Positions 20,946 through 32,798 of a DNA stretch of 64,000 nucleotides are shown here, piece by piece. Both the position numbers and the translations under genes were made by a program. The stretch lies in assembly GCF_024868665.1 (NCBI RefSeq), contig NC_079894.1, positions 3,435,426-3,499,425 on the forward strand, given 5' to 3'. The stretch is from Triplophysa rosa. Taxonomy: Eukaryota; Chordata; Actinopteri; Cypriniformes; Nemacheilidae. Position 1 is the stretch's first letter; every line of letters begins with the position of its first letter. Under the pieces are notes generated by a model. That model was not told the DNA's origin and did no database searches. It saw only the letters and a list, made by a program, of their open reading frames with translations.

Positions 20946-22198
20946 TATTCTATATATAGAATCGGATACTTGCGAGCTCTGTGCTGGACCAATATCCGTA
21001 TGCGCGTGTAGAGATGGAATTGTTCAAAAGATTTCAGAATGCATTCCAGCTGGAAAGTTCCGGGCCTCGTGATCGGCTGCATGGCTTAGCCAGGTGTACA
21101 TGGCAGCAGAAGTACATTGTTCCTTCTGTCTCCAAAGAGACGCATATTGTATGTGTGGAGGGTTTTGTATGTGGGTATGTCTGTCTTTTCACCTTTTTCT
21201 TGTTTTTACAGGTACAACTTTAATTGTTTTGCTTATAGTCAATATGTCTCATGTACAGCTGCTTTGTAACAATGAGGGTAACACTTTACAATAACAGTAC
21301 ATAAATGATCATGTACCAATGTTCAAACTAAGTGTTACTTTATTATGAACTAATGATGATTTAAGGCATGTACTAATCAAGAATTAATCTTAACTACAAC
21401 ATGAGTCACACGAATTCATGTGTGAATAACGGCTACCTTAATTACATGTTAGTACATGTTTGTTAATTAATGTATTAATTAACACTGGGCTATGTTAAAT
21501 GTAACTTGTTCCATGAGAAAGAAAATTAATTAAAAGTGCCCTATTTAAAATACATAACAAACACCTTTGGATGGCGCAAACAATTTTTTGTGCCTTTACC
21601 ATCTCTAAATCTGTAAATTCAACAACACACAACCCTGTACAGTTTCACTTGTTATTATTGCCATTTTCTGTACATTATTCTTATTTTATATATGCAATTG
21701 TTTTAAGAATCTTTTTAAACTGTAAATCTTTATTATAATTTGTCTTGTCATTGTGTTGAATGTGTGTACTAGAAGCTTTCAACACCAAAGAAAATTGCCT
21801 GGCAAGCACACCTGGCAATAAAGCTCTTCTGATTCTGCCAATAATAAACACCTGTTTTGCATGATTATTCCTACTTTTATTCATACCCACCTTGACTGGT
21901 TATGGTAGACTGGGTCCCAAGGCACTGGTCCATTGACCTCAAGGGTGAAGTACAACGTGTAGTAACATGTATTCATGAAGCAGGCACTACTTCCAAACTA
22001 CAAATCAGTTTTAGCCTACAGATGATGGTTTTCTTAGTATTGATCAGGCCCCCTGTCTATAATAAACAGTCTAAACATAGGCACATCTGCTTTGCTCTTT
22101 AACTTGACAAACCATCAATTGGTACTCAATGATAAGTGATTATGATGAGCTGAATATGTGTAGTAAATGTGTAATTGATAACTTTACAATGATGCCTT
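20946..22198. other. L2 3'-UTR scrap and AT-rich sequence
   Basis: 21165-21275 matches the 3' UTR of the L2 copies at 35285-35405 and 47165-47290 (TTTTTACAGGTACAACTTTAATTG). From 21277 a GGGTAACACTTTACAATAAC block may be a terminus of a further transposon, possibly the Merlin element on its right. No gene. Confidence 0.5.
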
Positions 22199-22430
22199 AA
22201 CAAGTCAGTAGTTCATGTTGGTCTATGAGTAGTTAAGCATGAGTTAATAATAATGTGCCCCTCCAAGTAAAGTCATGACATAACAATGCATTAACAAGTC
22301 ACGAGTTCATGTTGGTCTATGAGTAGTTAAGCAAGAGTTAATAATAATGTGCCCCTCCAAGTAAAGTCATAATATAACGATGCATTAACAAGTCACGAGT
22401 TCATGTTGGTCTATGAGTAGTTACCAGTAG
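22199..22430. repeat. 94-bp tandem repeat, about 2.5 copies
   Basis: Units start AACAAGTCA at 22199, 22293 and 22387; the copies share TTCATGTTGGTCTATGAG. Confidence 0.9.
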
Positions 22431-22636
22431 CATGAGTTCATAATTATAAAATAATACAAAAAGTCATTAAGTAATTGCATTAACATTTTCTTTATTTTGC
22501 ACCAGAACAATATCCAAAGATCAACATGCTCTTCTAAGCTTCAGAACATCACATCAAGATTTTTTAAGAACCTGTATTTACTTTACACCAAACACATAAA
22601 ATGCAAAACAGCAAAAAATGTTCAGTTAGTTTTCCT

Positions 22637-23101
22637 CTAAACAGGAAATTGATGTCGAATATCTTTTAACAGGCGTTCAAGGGGTCCCTGCTCATGTTTT
22701 TCACCAAGCCAGTGAGTACACTCTATGAGTGAGAGGTGTTCTTTAAGCATCTTCTCTGTCCTGTTCCCTCTTAGTCTCCATATGTTTGTTTTATATGTCA
22801 ACCATACTCTTTCAATGTGTTGTGTATGAGCACCACTCTGTGGGTCTACAAACCATTTGGAATGGTTCACTGTAAAATGTCTGTAACCCATATTGCCCAA
22901 AGCCCCCCTGTAGGCTCTCCGCTCATCAGAAATAATAGTTGTGCCTGGACGCACATGTTTTACAACTATGGGTAAGAGGTGATGTCTTGATCTTCTTTTC
23001 ACAAGGCGCAAGACTGGGTGCCGGGATTTGTCCATCACACCCAGTATGCCAAACACCAATGTCTTTCATCTCCATGTTGTTGATGCTCTCCCTCGTCCAT
23101 A
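22637..23101 (-). pseudogene. Merlin transposase, last exon (DDE core)
   Basis: ISXO2/IS1595-type transposase core, which in animals marks the Merlin superfamily. After a splice-acceptor-like CCTTTACAG the exon reads YGRGR, a TGA a few codons on, then VFGILGVMD. It continues with PGTTIISDERRAYRGAL (second catalytic D), VNHSKWFVDP and GAHTQHIERVW (the catalytic E), ending at 22637. The preceding exon ends HKRK|GTGAAT at 32118, and HKRK followed by YGRGR fits the family's continuous motif. The intron is therefore now about 9 kb, filled with other elements. The TGA and a frame break in exon 3 make it a pseudogene. Confidence 0.82.
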
Positions 23102-23731
23102 CTGTAAAGGTGAAATATGTAATGAAATACAGAAAGAGACTATATTTAAGCAGATAGTTGACAGATTAAAGGAAATTTGTGGTTCCCTTTTGCTGTGTAG
23201 AGTCCATTTATCAGTCCATTAAATGGTCAGAACTGAGATCACATTAATTCTATGATAACAGTTCTATCCAAATGGAACTGGTCTCTTTCAGAATGACAAT
23301 GTCTTGTTTAAGAGTATGAGAGCTATTGCGCTCCTAAATTCTAGACATTATATTTGACTATTTGTTACATACATATCGGTATTGTTTTGATGAAAAGACT
23401 GTGAACGGTGTTACGGTGTTTCATACCTATTACAGCAGATGACTGCTCTCTGGGTCAGTAGCAGTGCCAGAGCAGTTTGAATGTACCAGTTTTATTATGC
23501 TTGTCAGAGGTTTAATAGACATACAATGACATTGTTGTCATTTAGGAAAAAGTTTGCATGGTGCTGGAATAAATAAAGTGATTGTTAACGATATCGTGCA
23601 GCCCTAGTAAAATGCAGAACTGTTACAATTCTGATATTTTTCCTTCTATTGTGATTATAAAGTCAATTGTGAGATCAAAAACTGTAACTACCCTTAAACT
23701 TTTTATTCTGTGGTGGAAACATGTTCCCATA
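23102..23731. other. Merlin intron sequence; no gene
   Basis: AT-rich intronic sequence between the last Merlin exon and the TIR element at 23732. Confidence 0.5.
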
Positions 23732-25512
23732 CACTGTAAAAAAATTCCCTGTTAAATCACAGTAAACAACTGGCAGCTATATTTGCCAGCACATAGCTGT
23801 AATTTTACAGCATACCTGCTGTAATCTGCGACAACAGTTTATTACTGTAAAATACATTATAATTTGCACAATATAATACTGTTATTTTAGTGTTCCTGCT
23901 GTGATTTCCATTAATTGTTTATTACCAGAGGTGGGACCAAGTCATTGTTTTCAAGTCCCAATCAAGAGAGGCGAGTCCAAGTCAGGTTGCATGTCCTGAA
24001 TGTTAATGATACTGAATCAATATCACTTTTGTACCACCATTATTGTGATCAGTGTTTGCTTTAGTTGGGTTCCTGATCCTCGGCTTCAGTAACGTTACTT
24101 ATTCAGTGGTGTAATAGTGTTTCAGAAAGAACGCTTGTGCACTAAGACAGAAATGCTCAAAAACAAGTTACATGATATTTCAATATATGACGTTTATCAT
24201 AAAAAAGTAATAATACTGATTAATTGATGACTAGTTTGAGTGCTCTGAATTGTAAATGAACATGAACTTCGACAAAATAAACTGAAACATATTACTGACA
24301 CACTTAGACATCAACACTTTTCACACAAACCTCAACAATGGTGACCATTATCAAAGTAATTCAGATAAACAGATCAACTGCAATGCATGCTGGGAGTCAT
24401 GAATGAGTTTTGTACTATGATGTTACCCAGCATGCATTGCAGCATGCATTTTTCTTTTGTTGATTGTCACCATTGTTGAGATTCATACACTGATTCTTGA
24501 TGTGTTCGTGGGTCTGAGTAGTTAAGCTGTTTTAACAGTTTGTGATTATATTTGTTCATTTCTAAAAAAATTCACAGTGTTTTATAATCTCATACTCCTG
24601 TAGCAGAGAACTGACATTGACAGTGAACAAGAGAAGACAAACTTTAAAATGAGTTTGTCATTAAACAGACGTGAGCCTCTGTCTAAGCTTGCTTTGACCC
24701 AATGATTGTATTTTAATACAGCTACAACAGCCAAAGAAAACGTCTCGGTTACGTTTGTAACCTCGGTACCCTGATGGAGGGAACGAGATGTTGTGTCGAA
24801 CCGACAGATGGGGTTCCAATGGAAAACGCCATAACACTGTGCCCTGTCACAATCTCAACGAAGCGACAGTGACTGGCCTGGGCGTGTCAGCCGTGAGCGC
24901 TACCGCGAAATTGTAACCTACCAGTGGGTAGGTAGGGGGTCCCATAGCTTTCTTGAAAGGTGGGAAGGCCCCTACCTTCGGCCTCACAGGCGGCGACCTT
25001 GTTTCTCTAACAGCGAGAAGCCGCCCAGAACCGTAAGGCCACTGGGTAAGCGCTACTTCCTCAAGTGCGGGATGCGCTACAGAGACCACATCCTACCGCA
25101 GGGAGGAGTCTAGTGGAGATACCAACATGGTCTCACCGATGGGGAAGAACTCATGGGAAGAAAGAGCGGTTGAAGAGAAAACCACAAGGTGGAGGTCCAC
25201 CTGGGGAGGTCATGGGTTACCAAGGTGGGAACCAGCATGAAGATACATCAGACGGAACCGCCCTACTGGGGGGTTGCAACGTCTGGTAGCACTAGGTCCA
25301 GTTAGAGCTATGTTGCGAATAACTCCGGAGATACCCGGCCTAAGGGGCAGGGCTGCTCTGCCCAGCCCGCCCCAGAGGGTGCTTGCTTAGTGATGGATGG
25401 AGTGCCTGTTCTTCGCCCAGTGGGGAAAGAAGGGAGGCTAAATCGGTATACTGACCCACTTGAGAGAGGGGGAAAAGAACCGAACAGGCATACACCCTAC
25501 CAGTTGCCGGTC

Positions 25513-26479
25513 CTACATGTGGCCATGCAGGACGCGGGCTGACACCGGCTCTACGCAGAGGTTGTAATACCTCGCGAAGGTGTTGGGTGTAGCCCAACCC
25601 GCAGCTCTGCAAATGTCTGCGAGAGAGGCCCCCCGTGCCAGAGCCCAAGAGGAGGCTACACCCCAGGTGGAGTGGGCCCTCACTCCTAGGGGGCACGGGC
25701 GATTTAGGGATTGGTAAAATGCCTTGACAGCGTCCACAATCCAGTGGGCCAATCTCTGCTTGGAGACAGCTCTCCCCTGCTGCTGACCTCCGAAACAGAC
25801 AAAGAGCTGATCCGAGCTCCTGAAGCTCTGTGTGCGGTCTAAGTAGAGGCGCAGCGCGCGTACTGGACACAACACAGACGGGGTTGGGTCTTCCTCCCCA
25901 GTGGGGAGCGCCTGTAAGTTCACCACCTGGCCCGAAAAGGTCGAGGCCGAGGTCTCAGGATAACGTGAGAATCCCTGGGTCCGAATTCCAGGCAGTCAGG
26001 GGACACGGAGAAAGCCTGTAGCCTGTAGAGAAAGCTCCTACCCTCTTGATGGAGGCGAGCGCCATAAGGAGAACCGTCTTCATCGTGAGATGAGGAAGAG
26101 AGGCATCCCCTAGGGGCTCGAAGGGGGGCCTGGTGAGACCTGTCAGGGCTACATCCTGGTCCCAAGAGGGTATGGAGCGCAGACGAGGCGGGTTGCGACT
26201 TCTCGCGCCCTTTAGGAACCTAATGACCAGGTCGTGCTGCCCTAGAGACTTCCCAGCAACTGAGTTGTGATGAGCAGCAATGGCGGCTACATACACTTTC
26301 AGTGTGGAGGGGGAGAGGTTAGTCTCGAGTCTCTCTTGTAGGAAGGACAGCACGGACCCAATCGCACAACTCCGTGGGTCTTCTCCTCGAGAAGCACACC
26401 AGGTCGAGAAGAGGCGCCACTTGTAGGCGTACAGTCGCCTAGTGGCAGGTGCCCTAGCCTGAGAAATGGTAGCTACCAC
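25513..26479 (-). pseudogene. DIRS tyrosine recombinase, frameshifted, catalytic Arg lost
   Basis: Integrates the circular DIRS intermediate. The N-terminal core-binding part (ATRRLYAYKWRLFSTWC) and the first catalytic Arg (SIKRVG) are in the frame 26479-25955. The C-terminal part is in the frame 25926-25513, so a frameshift lies near 25940. The second catalytic block reads RAHSTWGVASSWAL, where H-x-x-R is expected: Arg is replaced by Trp (TGG, consistent with CpG decay of CGG). The nucleophile tyrosine is in FARYYN. The enzyme is inactive as written. Confidence 0.88.
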
Positions 26480-27791
26480 CGCTGGGGGCAGACCACTCAG
26501 GATCTCCTCGTCCCGTCCAGGGGCCAGACATGGAGGTTACAGAGGTCTGGCTGGGATACCATAACATGCCCTTCCCCTGGGAAAGCAGGACCTTCATCAG
26601 GGGATTCGGCCAGGGGGGAGCTGTCGTCAAGAGCATTAGCTCCGAGAACCAAGTGCGGTTGAACCAGTGTGGCGCAATGAGTAACACTTGCTGCTCCTCT
26701 TCCCTGAGCTTGCACAGGGTCTGTGCAATGAGGCTCACTGGGGGGAAGGCGTACTTTCGCTTGTCCCGCGGCGAGCTGTGCGCTAGGGCATCCGTGCCGA
26801 GGGGTCCCTCGGTCAGAGAGTACCAAAGCGTGCAATGGGTGGTTTCGAGGGAGGCAAACAGGTCTACCTGGGCCTGCCCGAACTGCACCCAAATGAGCTG
26901 GACTGCGCGGGGGTGGAGTCGCCACTCTCCACGAGGCGTAGACTGATGTGAGAGCGTGTCGGCTGTCTGGTTCAGGTCGCCTGGGATATACGTGGCACGC
27001 AGGGAGCGGGTCACCTGCTGACTTCACCGGAGGAGGCGTCGGGCGAGTCGTGTTAACTGCAGTGAGCGAATGCCACTCTGACGATTGATATATGCTACTG
27101 CAGTAGTGCTGTCCGAACGGACCAGCACGTGCTTGCCCTGCACGAGAGGCCGCAGCCTCTTCAGTGTGAGTAGCACGGCCCACAACTCTAGGCAACTGAT
27201 ATGCCAGCGCAGGCGGGGGCCCGTCCAAAGCCCCGACACTGCGTGCCCATTGCACACTGCACCCCAACCCTGCAGGGAGGCGTCCGTTGTCACCACGACA
27301 TGCCTCGTAACCTGCCCTAGGGGTACCCCTGCCCGAAGGAAGGTCATGGAAGACAACATGGTTAGGGTGCTTTGGTAGCGAGGCGTAATCACCATCTGCC
27401 TGCTGCCGGTGTGCCACGCTCTCCAGGGAACTCGACTCTTGAGCCAGTGTTGGAGCGGCCTCATGTGCATCAACCCGAGGGGTATCACCGCCGCCGAGGA
27501 TGCCATGTGTCCCAGGAGCCTCTGAAATAGTTTCAGGAGAACCGCTGACTGCGTGAAATGATCCAGGCAGTTCAACACCGACTGGGCGCGTACTGCGGAC
27601 AGTCGCTCTGTCAGGGTGACAGAGTTGAGTTCCATACCAAGATAGAGGATGCTTTGCACAGGGGAGAGCTTGCTCTTCTCTCGGTTGACCTGTAGTCCCA
27701 ATCGATCTTGGTGCCGGAGCACCAGGTCCCTGTGTGCACACAACAGATCTCGAAAGTGTGCTAAGATAAGCCAGTCATCGAGATAGTACCC
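26480..27791 (-). pseudogene. DIRS RT C-terminus and RNase H
   Basis: The frame starting just after the RT break begins YLDDWLILAH (catalytic YxDD) and continues through ...VQSILYLGMELNSV. RNase H acidic residues follow in VTTDASLQGWG, CLELWAV and VRSDSTTAVAYIN, and a stop occurs near 27022. The RNase H tail ATYIPGDLNQTADTLS follows (about 27000-26950), then the spacer to the recombinase. A larger alternative frame over 26497-27741 is a shadow. Confidence 0.85.
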
Positions 27792-28667
27792 TCACACCCT
27801 TCTCCCTGAGGTAAAGACTCGTGGAGACAGAGACAGACCGAAGGGGAGGACTCTGTACTGATATGCCCGACCCTCGAAAGCGAACCGTAGGAACGGGCGA
27901 TGACAAGGGAGAATCGAGACATGAAAGTAAGCGTCCTTCAGGTCGATTGCCATGAACCAATCCTGACATCTGACAGATGCCAGGATGCGCTTCTGCGTGA
28001 GCATCCTGAACGGCAGCTTGTGCAGGTGTCTGTTCAGGATACGCAGATCTAGGATGGGGCGCACCCCCCAGCCTTTTTTGGGGAAAATGAAGTAAGGGCT
28101 GTAAAACCCCTTGGACATCTCGGCTAAGGGAACGGACTCGATCGCACCCTTCGCCAGAAGGGTGGCGACCTCGCCCCATAGTACGGGAGCATCCCGGCCT
28201 CTGACCGAGGTGGCGAGGATGCCCCGAAACTTGGGCGGGTTTCTGGCGAACTGGATCGCGTAGCCGAGACGGATTGTCCTTCTCAGCCACCGTGACGGTG
28301 TGGGAAGCTCGAGCCAAGCTCCCAGGGACCGTGACAGGTGGACTAAGGGAATGATCTGCTTCATCGACGCACCGGGGGGTGGTTCGATGGCTGGTAGTGC
28401 GGATCTCTCGCCGGGGGGCCCCCGGGAAGAAGACTGGCTCTGCTGGTTTGCCTGCCTGGCGATGCAGGTCCCCGCACCGTTGATTTGAGAGTGCTGAGGG
28501 CTGCAAAATACATTCGATGTTGCGCCTCGCCAAGACGCAATGTCAAGTGGCCGAACACCGTCTGACAGAGGGTGAGAGCGGCTGCGAAGAACACCCAGAG
28601 AGATTGGAAACTCTTTTTGTGAAAAAGTGGGCGCTAGGCCCCCGCTAGGCCCCCGTAGATGACCCAA
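27792..28667 (-). pseudogene. DIRS reverse transcriptase, N-terminal part
   Basis: 291 codons. RT fingers/palm motifs are visible: GFYSPYFIFPKKGWGVRPIL, DLRILNR, FMAIDLKDAYFHVSI (first catalytic Asp) and YRVLPFGLSLSPRVF. The frame ends two codons before YLDD, which resumes in another register at about 27780, a single frameshift. The upstream 90 or so residues are the family's RT leader region. Confidence 0.88.
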
Positions 28668-29670
28668 GGTTGAGCCAGAGATGCCTCTCCTGGACCACCA
28701 TGGTGGACATCGCCCGACCCAGGGCCCGCGCGGTCACCTTGGTTGCCCTTAGAGCGAAGTCGGTGGTGGTGCGGAGTTCCTGCATTAACCCCGGGTCGGT
28801 CTTACCCTCGTGGATCTCTTTCAACGCCTTGGCCTGATGGACCTGCAGGATGGCCATGGCGTGGAGAGAGGAGGCAGCTTGGCCCGCGGCAGTGTAGGCC
28901 TTCGACACCAGCGATGCCGAAGTCCTACATGTCTTGGACGGGAGTTTCAGTCGACCTCTCCAGGTGGACGCCGCCTGCGGGCACAGGTGCACCACGACTG
29001 CACGTTCCACCTGGGGCACGTCGACGTAACCCTTAGCTGCCCCACCATCGAGGGAAGAGAGAGCGACGGAACCAGTTTGACGTGTACGCGCCGAGAAAGG
29101 GGCGTTCCACGTCTTCGTCAGTTCCTCATGCACTACCGGGAAGAACGGAACCGGGGTTGGGCGAGGCTTGGAGACGCGCTCAGAGCCCAAGAACCATGTG
29201 TCCAACCGTGAGCGCTGGGGGAGAGGCACCGGAGTGCATTCTAACCCAATGCACACGGCGGCCCGGGAAAGCATGGCCGACATCTCGACATCCGCTTCCT
29301 CCTGAGCTCGTCCCCCCTTGGGGGGGAGCTGCAGAGAGTCGTCGGCATCGGATGCCAGCAATTTGTTCTCCGATGCTGCGATGGACATCTCATCATCATC
29401 ACGCATCGTGTCCGAATACGTGAAGGAGGACGCCGACGGTGTGGCACCGCCAGCTAGGGAACGGTGAGGCGAGCGAGATGGGGTGCGAGCGGTCCGCGAG
29501 CACTTGGCTGACGGAATAGCGCTCGCAGAAACCCCCATATCACCCTCGCCGCTCGCCTTGGCAGTGCGGGCAAGATGAGTCCACGAATGCTGCCTCAGCG
29601 TGTTGGACCCCCAAACACCTGACACAGACATCGTGCTTGTCCCCTTCCTCGATGAGGACACCGCACCCAC
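28645..29670 (-). pseudogene. DIRS gag-like protein
   Basis: A 341-codon frame. From about residue 35 it matches the plus-strand DIRS gag at 49359-50574 (SLDGGAAK, QAASSLHAMAILQV, LRATKVTARALGRAMS). The first 34 residues are out of register with that copy, which starts with a Cys-rich segment, so a small deletion near 29580 shifted the frame. The C-terminus is cut short by divergence at about 28660. Confidence 0.75.
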
Positions 29671-30538
29671 GAGAACAGCGGGACATGCCGCGCTGGAGAA
29701 ATTAGCTCTTTTAGAAATGCAGACGGTGAGTCACCGTCTGCAGCTCGAACAACTCTGGAACCGTCGAGACACCCAGGGGAAATCGCTGCAGGAAGGGACA
29801 GTCCGCTGCACCACGTCGTAGAACTGGCAATGTAGAATTCTTTTGCTAAGTAGCAAGAGTCGATCTTCATCAGCGAAGGCTCCGAAGAACAAAAGGTGAA
29901 TGAATGATGCATTCCAGGGCGGAGTCCGGCATGCAAATTTAATTTGCCAATTTTCATGGGCCTTTTCTAAGTAGTCGGAAGCGATTGGTTCTCAGGGACG
30001 AACCCCATCTGTCGGTTCGACACAACGTCGAGAGACCGACAGAAAGGGAACTAATTTAACATTAAAATAAAAGAGTCAAAAGCCCAACTTAAGCAAACAC
30101 TGATCACAATAATGGTGATTTTGTGGGCACAAAAGTGATATTGGTTCCATTAACATTCAAGGCTTGCAACCTGACTTGGACTCGCCTCTCTTGACTTGGG
30201 ACTTGATTGGGACTTGAAAACAATGACTTGGTCCCACCTCTGGTATTAAACAACTAATAGAAATCACAGCAGGAACACTAAAATAACAGTATTATATTGT
30301 GCAAATTATAATGTATTTTACAGTAATAAACTGCTGTTGCAGATTACAGCAGGTATGCTGTAAAATTACAGCTATGTGCTGGCAAATATAGCTGCTGTCA
30401 GGGTTCTGGTAGACGGAGAGCACACCACAGAGGTAGATAAGAAAAAGGAGTTTAATTTCAAAAACAGGAAAGTATTCAAAAAACAGGTATATCCAAAAAC
30501 AGGTAAGTATTCAAAAACAGGTATATCCAAAAACAGGG

Positions 30539-31076
30539 TGTCATGAAAACACTAGGGAAGAACCCAGATGCAGGCAGCGGGGATGAAGGGGTTAACAAAA
30601 GACTTTATTTAACAGATAATAAACACAAAACAAAGACCCACGATGGGGTATAACAACACAACAGGATAATAACAGGACGTAGACTCACTAACACTAAACT
30701 GAGAAAAACCAACACAAAACAAACTAAACTGAAAACTTACTAGACTGACGAAACAGCAACAAGGGGTACAGGCATAACGGGGAACATCAGGAACTCACAC
30801 CACATACAATGACCGAACACAGGACAATGAAACATGAGGGTATATATAGGTAAGACAAACAAGGGATAATGACACGGGGCAGGTGTGGGTAATTAAACAC
30901 TCAGGGGAAGATGACAAGGAAACGAGAGGAGTGGGGCCAATTACAAGACACTGGAGAGAACGTATATTATTGTCAAACGGACAATAATATGTTTCTCTCC
31001 ACACATAACCAAAGGACTCTGCCCCGATCCCACCACACGACTAGAATTTCATAAACAAGACGGTGGGACCGTGACA
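30539..31076 (-). repeat. Solo LTR (TGTCATG family) inside a minisatellite
   Basis: TGTCATGAAAAC...CCGTGACA, same family as 36501-37046 and 12541-20823. Flanks CAGGG and CAGGT differ at one base of the 5-bp duplication. Confidence 0.8.
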
Positions 31077-31606
31077 CAGGTAAGTATTCAAAAACAGGAA
31101 TATCCAAAAACAGGTAAGTATTTCAAAAAACAGGAATATCCAAAAACAGGTAAGTATTTAAAAAAAACAGGAATATCCAAAAACAGGTAAGTATTTAAAA
31201 AAACAGGAATATCCAAAAACAGGTAAGTATTTAAAAAAACAGGAATATCCAAAAACAGGTAAGTATTTAAAAAAACAGGAATATCCAAAAACAGGTACGT
31301 ATTTAAAAAAACAGGAATATCCAAAAACAGGTACGTATTTAAAAAAACAGGAATATCCAAAAACAGGTAATTATTTAAAAAAACAGGAATATCCAAAAAC
31401 AGGTCAGTATTTCAAAAAACAGGAATATCCAAAAACAGGTCAGTATTTCAAAAAACAGGAATATCCAAAAACAGGTAAGTATTTCAAAAAACAGGAATAT
31501 CCAAAAACAGGTAAGTGTTTCAAAACAGGAATATCCAAAAACAGGTAAGTATTTCAAAAAACAGGAATATCCAAAAACAGGTAAGTATTTCAAAAACAGG
31601 TAAGTA
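31077..31606. repeat. 36-bp minisatellite, about 15 units
   Basis: Unit contains AGGAATATCCAAAAACAGGT followed by AAGTATTT(A/C)AAAAAAC. The array begins before the LTR insertion (about 30470-30538). Because 36 is a multiple of three, long repetitive open frames arise on the minus strand; they are not genes. Confidence 0.95.
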
Positions 31607-32117
31607 TACTTATCGGGGTAAAGAATTGCAGTGAAGACAACAAGACAGGGAAGAACAAAAAGGTGCAAACTTAAATAGAATCCTGATGATGTGATGCAGG
31701 TGTGGACTAATCAAAAATGGTGGATGTGCGGTGCATGCTGGGAAACTGAGTTCAGAACTCCGGGGAGAGGGAACGGGTGAAGCGAGCTGGCGGTGACGAC
31801 ATGGGGGGCGTGGCCGGTGGTGCTGAAACCGTTACAGCTGCCAGTTGTTTACTGTAATTTAACAGGGAATTATTTTACAGTGTAGGCAACACCTCAATCT
31901 AAAAATGTGCACAGTGGAATCAATAAGCAGAATCAAAATGAATTGTAAAACAATTATCAGATTTCAGAATTGTAAACAATTGATTCTCAACCCCAATTAT
32001 ACTGCTTTACTAAATGCACCTTACCAATACAATCTGCTTTTTCCTTTTCATCTGTCTGTATTTGTACAGTACATTTAATATAAATTGTACATTTAGTAGT
32101 ATTGGTAATAAATTCAC

Positions 32118-32357
32118 CTTTCGCTTATGGCGAAAGTTGCTTTCATCAAGCACAACGAATTCTTGACCACCTCCAATCATCTGTCCACTTCTTCTTCTGT
32201 ATCGTTTCATGGCAGCATGGAAAATGTTTCTTAGGATACTAGCCATTTTAGAGAGAGTTCTTGTACTTTTTGCAATCCCATCTTCCATCATGTCAATTTC
32301 TCTGATCCATAATCCCTGAGTGAACCTGTTAAGTACGATGACTCGGAATAAGAAAAT
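32118..32357 (-). pseudogene. Merlin transposase, exon 3
   Basis: Bounded by acceptor-like CCAATTCAG and donor GTGAAT. The frame shows EDGIAKSTRTLSKMASILR, then GQMIGGGQEFVVLDESNFRHKRK, the ISXO2/Merlin block with the first catalytic Asp. A frame shift in the first 60 bp is likely, since the preceding exon enters in another phase. Confidence 0.78.
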
Positions 32358-32472
32358 CTGAATTGGCAAAATCAAAGCATTGAAAAACATTTAAAAAACA
32401 CTGTAACATTGAACTTTACTCTGCTGCCCTTAAATAGATTTAGGACTAGAAACACCAAGACGGTGCACTTAC

Positions 32473-32650
32473 ATTACTATGAATTGGTGCAATGCATAAT
32501 TCTGTGGAATAAGTCCTGCCTTTTTAATGAAACTGGCCAATTGGTAAAGTCATTGTGTCACCGCAGTTGCAGTTAGAGGCTCTGGTTGCCAAAGAAAAAG
32601 ACCCAAGGCCTTCCACTTCATGTGCACTTGTGGTTCTTGTGTCATATTGT
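32473..32650 (-). pseudogene. Merlin transposase, 5' exon remnant(s)
   Basis: Ends at a strong donor GTAAGT (32467-32472). One frame shows CNCGDTMTLP, resembling the zinc ribbon of the second Merlin copy (CSRCGHGMKL). Another shows FIKKAGLIPQNYALHQFIV, resembling its GSLLERSKLSLSSW block. Frames are scrambled, so exon limits are tentative. Confidence 0.45.
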
Positions 32651-32798
32651 GTCAGACATATTGTGTTTGAGAGCAAACTATTTATATTGTAATAAAATGA
32701 AAAATACACAAACAGTCTTATTATATTTCTAATTGCAAATATAATGTAAAAAAAATCTCTTTATTATGCTTTTCCCACACACTGACCTTGTGTTATTA

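Larger units (their letters stand above)
24740..30051 (-). mobile_element. DIRS-group tyrosine-recombinase retrotransposon
   Basis: Contains, in minus-strand order, gag, RT, RNase H and a tyrosine recombinase, with no integrase. The two ends carry inverted copies of the GAACCCCATCTGTCGG block (about 24795-24820 and 29998-30030), as expected for DIRS inverted termini. All coding parts have frame damage. Confidence 0.9.
30396..31836 (-). repeat. Solo LTR with internal minisatellite, GCTGC duplication
   Basis: Begins TGTCAGGGTTCTGG, ends AACCGTTACA, flanked by GCTGC (30391-30395, 31837-31841). The intact left arm of the enclosing TIR element shows the uninterrupted site. Its bulk is a 36-bp tandem repeat into which another LTR inserted. 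Confidence 0.85.
23732..31882. mobile_element. Long inverted-repeat DNA transposon, interrupted by DIRS and an LTR
   Basis: Ends are CACTGTAAAAAAATTCCC and its inverse, flanked by TA (23730-23731, 31883-31884). The inverted arms run about 340 bp: 23732-24075 against 30085-30395 plus 31842-31882. The right arm is split by the LTR at 30396-31836 and the centre by the DIRS at 24740-30051. No transposase is seen in it. Confidence 0.85.

Noticed and set aside
26497..27741. 414-codon minus-strand ORF in the DIRS element
   Set aside because: Out of register with the recognised RT and RNase H motifs; GC-rich shadow frame.
31077..31606. Regular array that could suggest a CRISPR
   Set aside because: Units are contiguous without unique spacers, and the genome is eukaryotic.
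31088..31668. ORFs with 12-residue repeats that could be read as a repeat protein
   Set aside because: Produced by a 36-bp minisatellite; all frames repeat, with no other coding sign.
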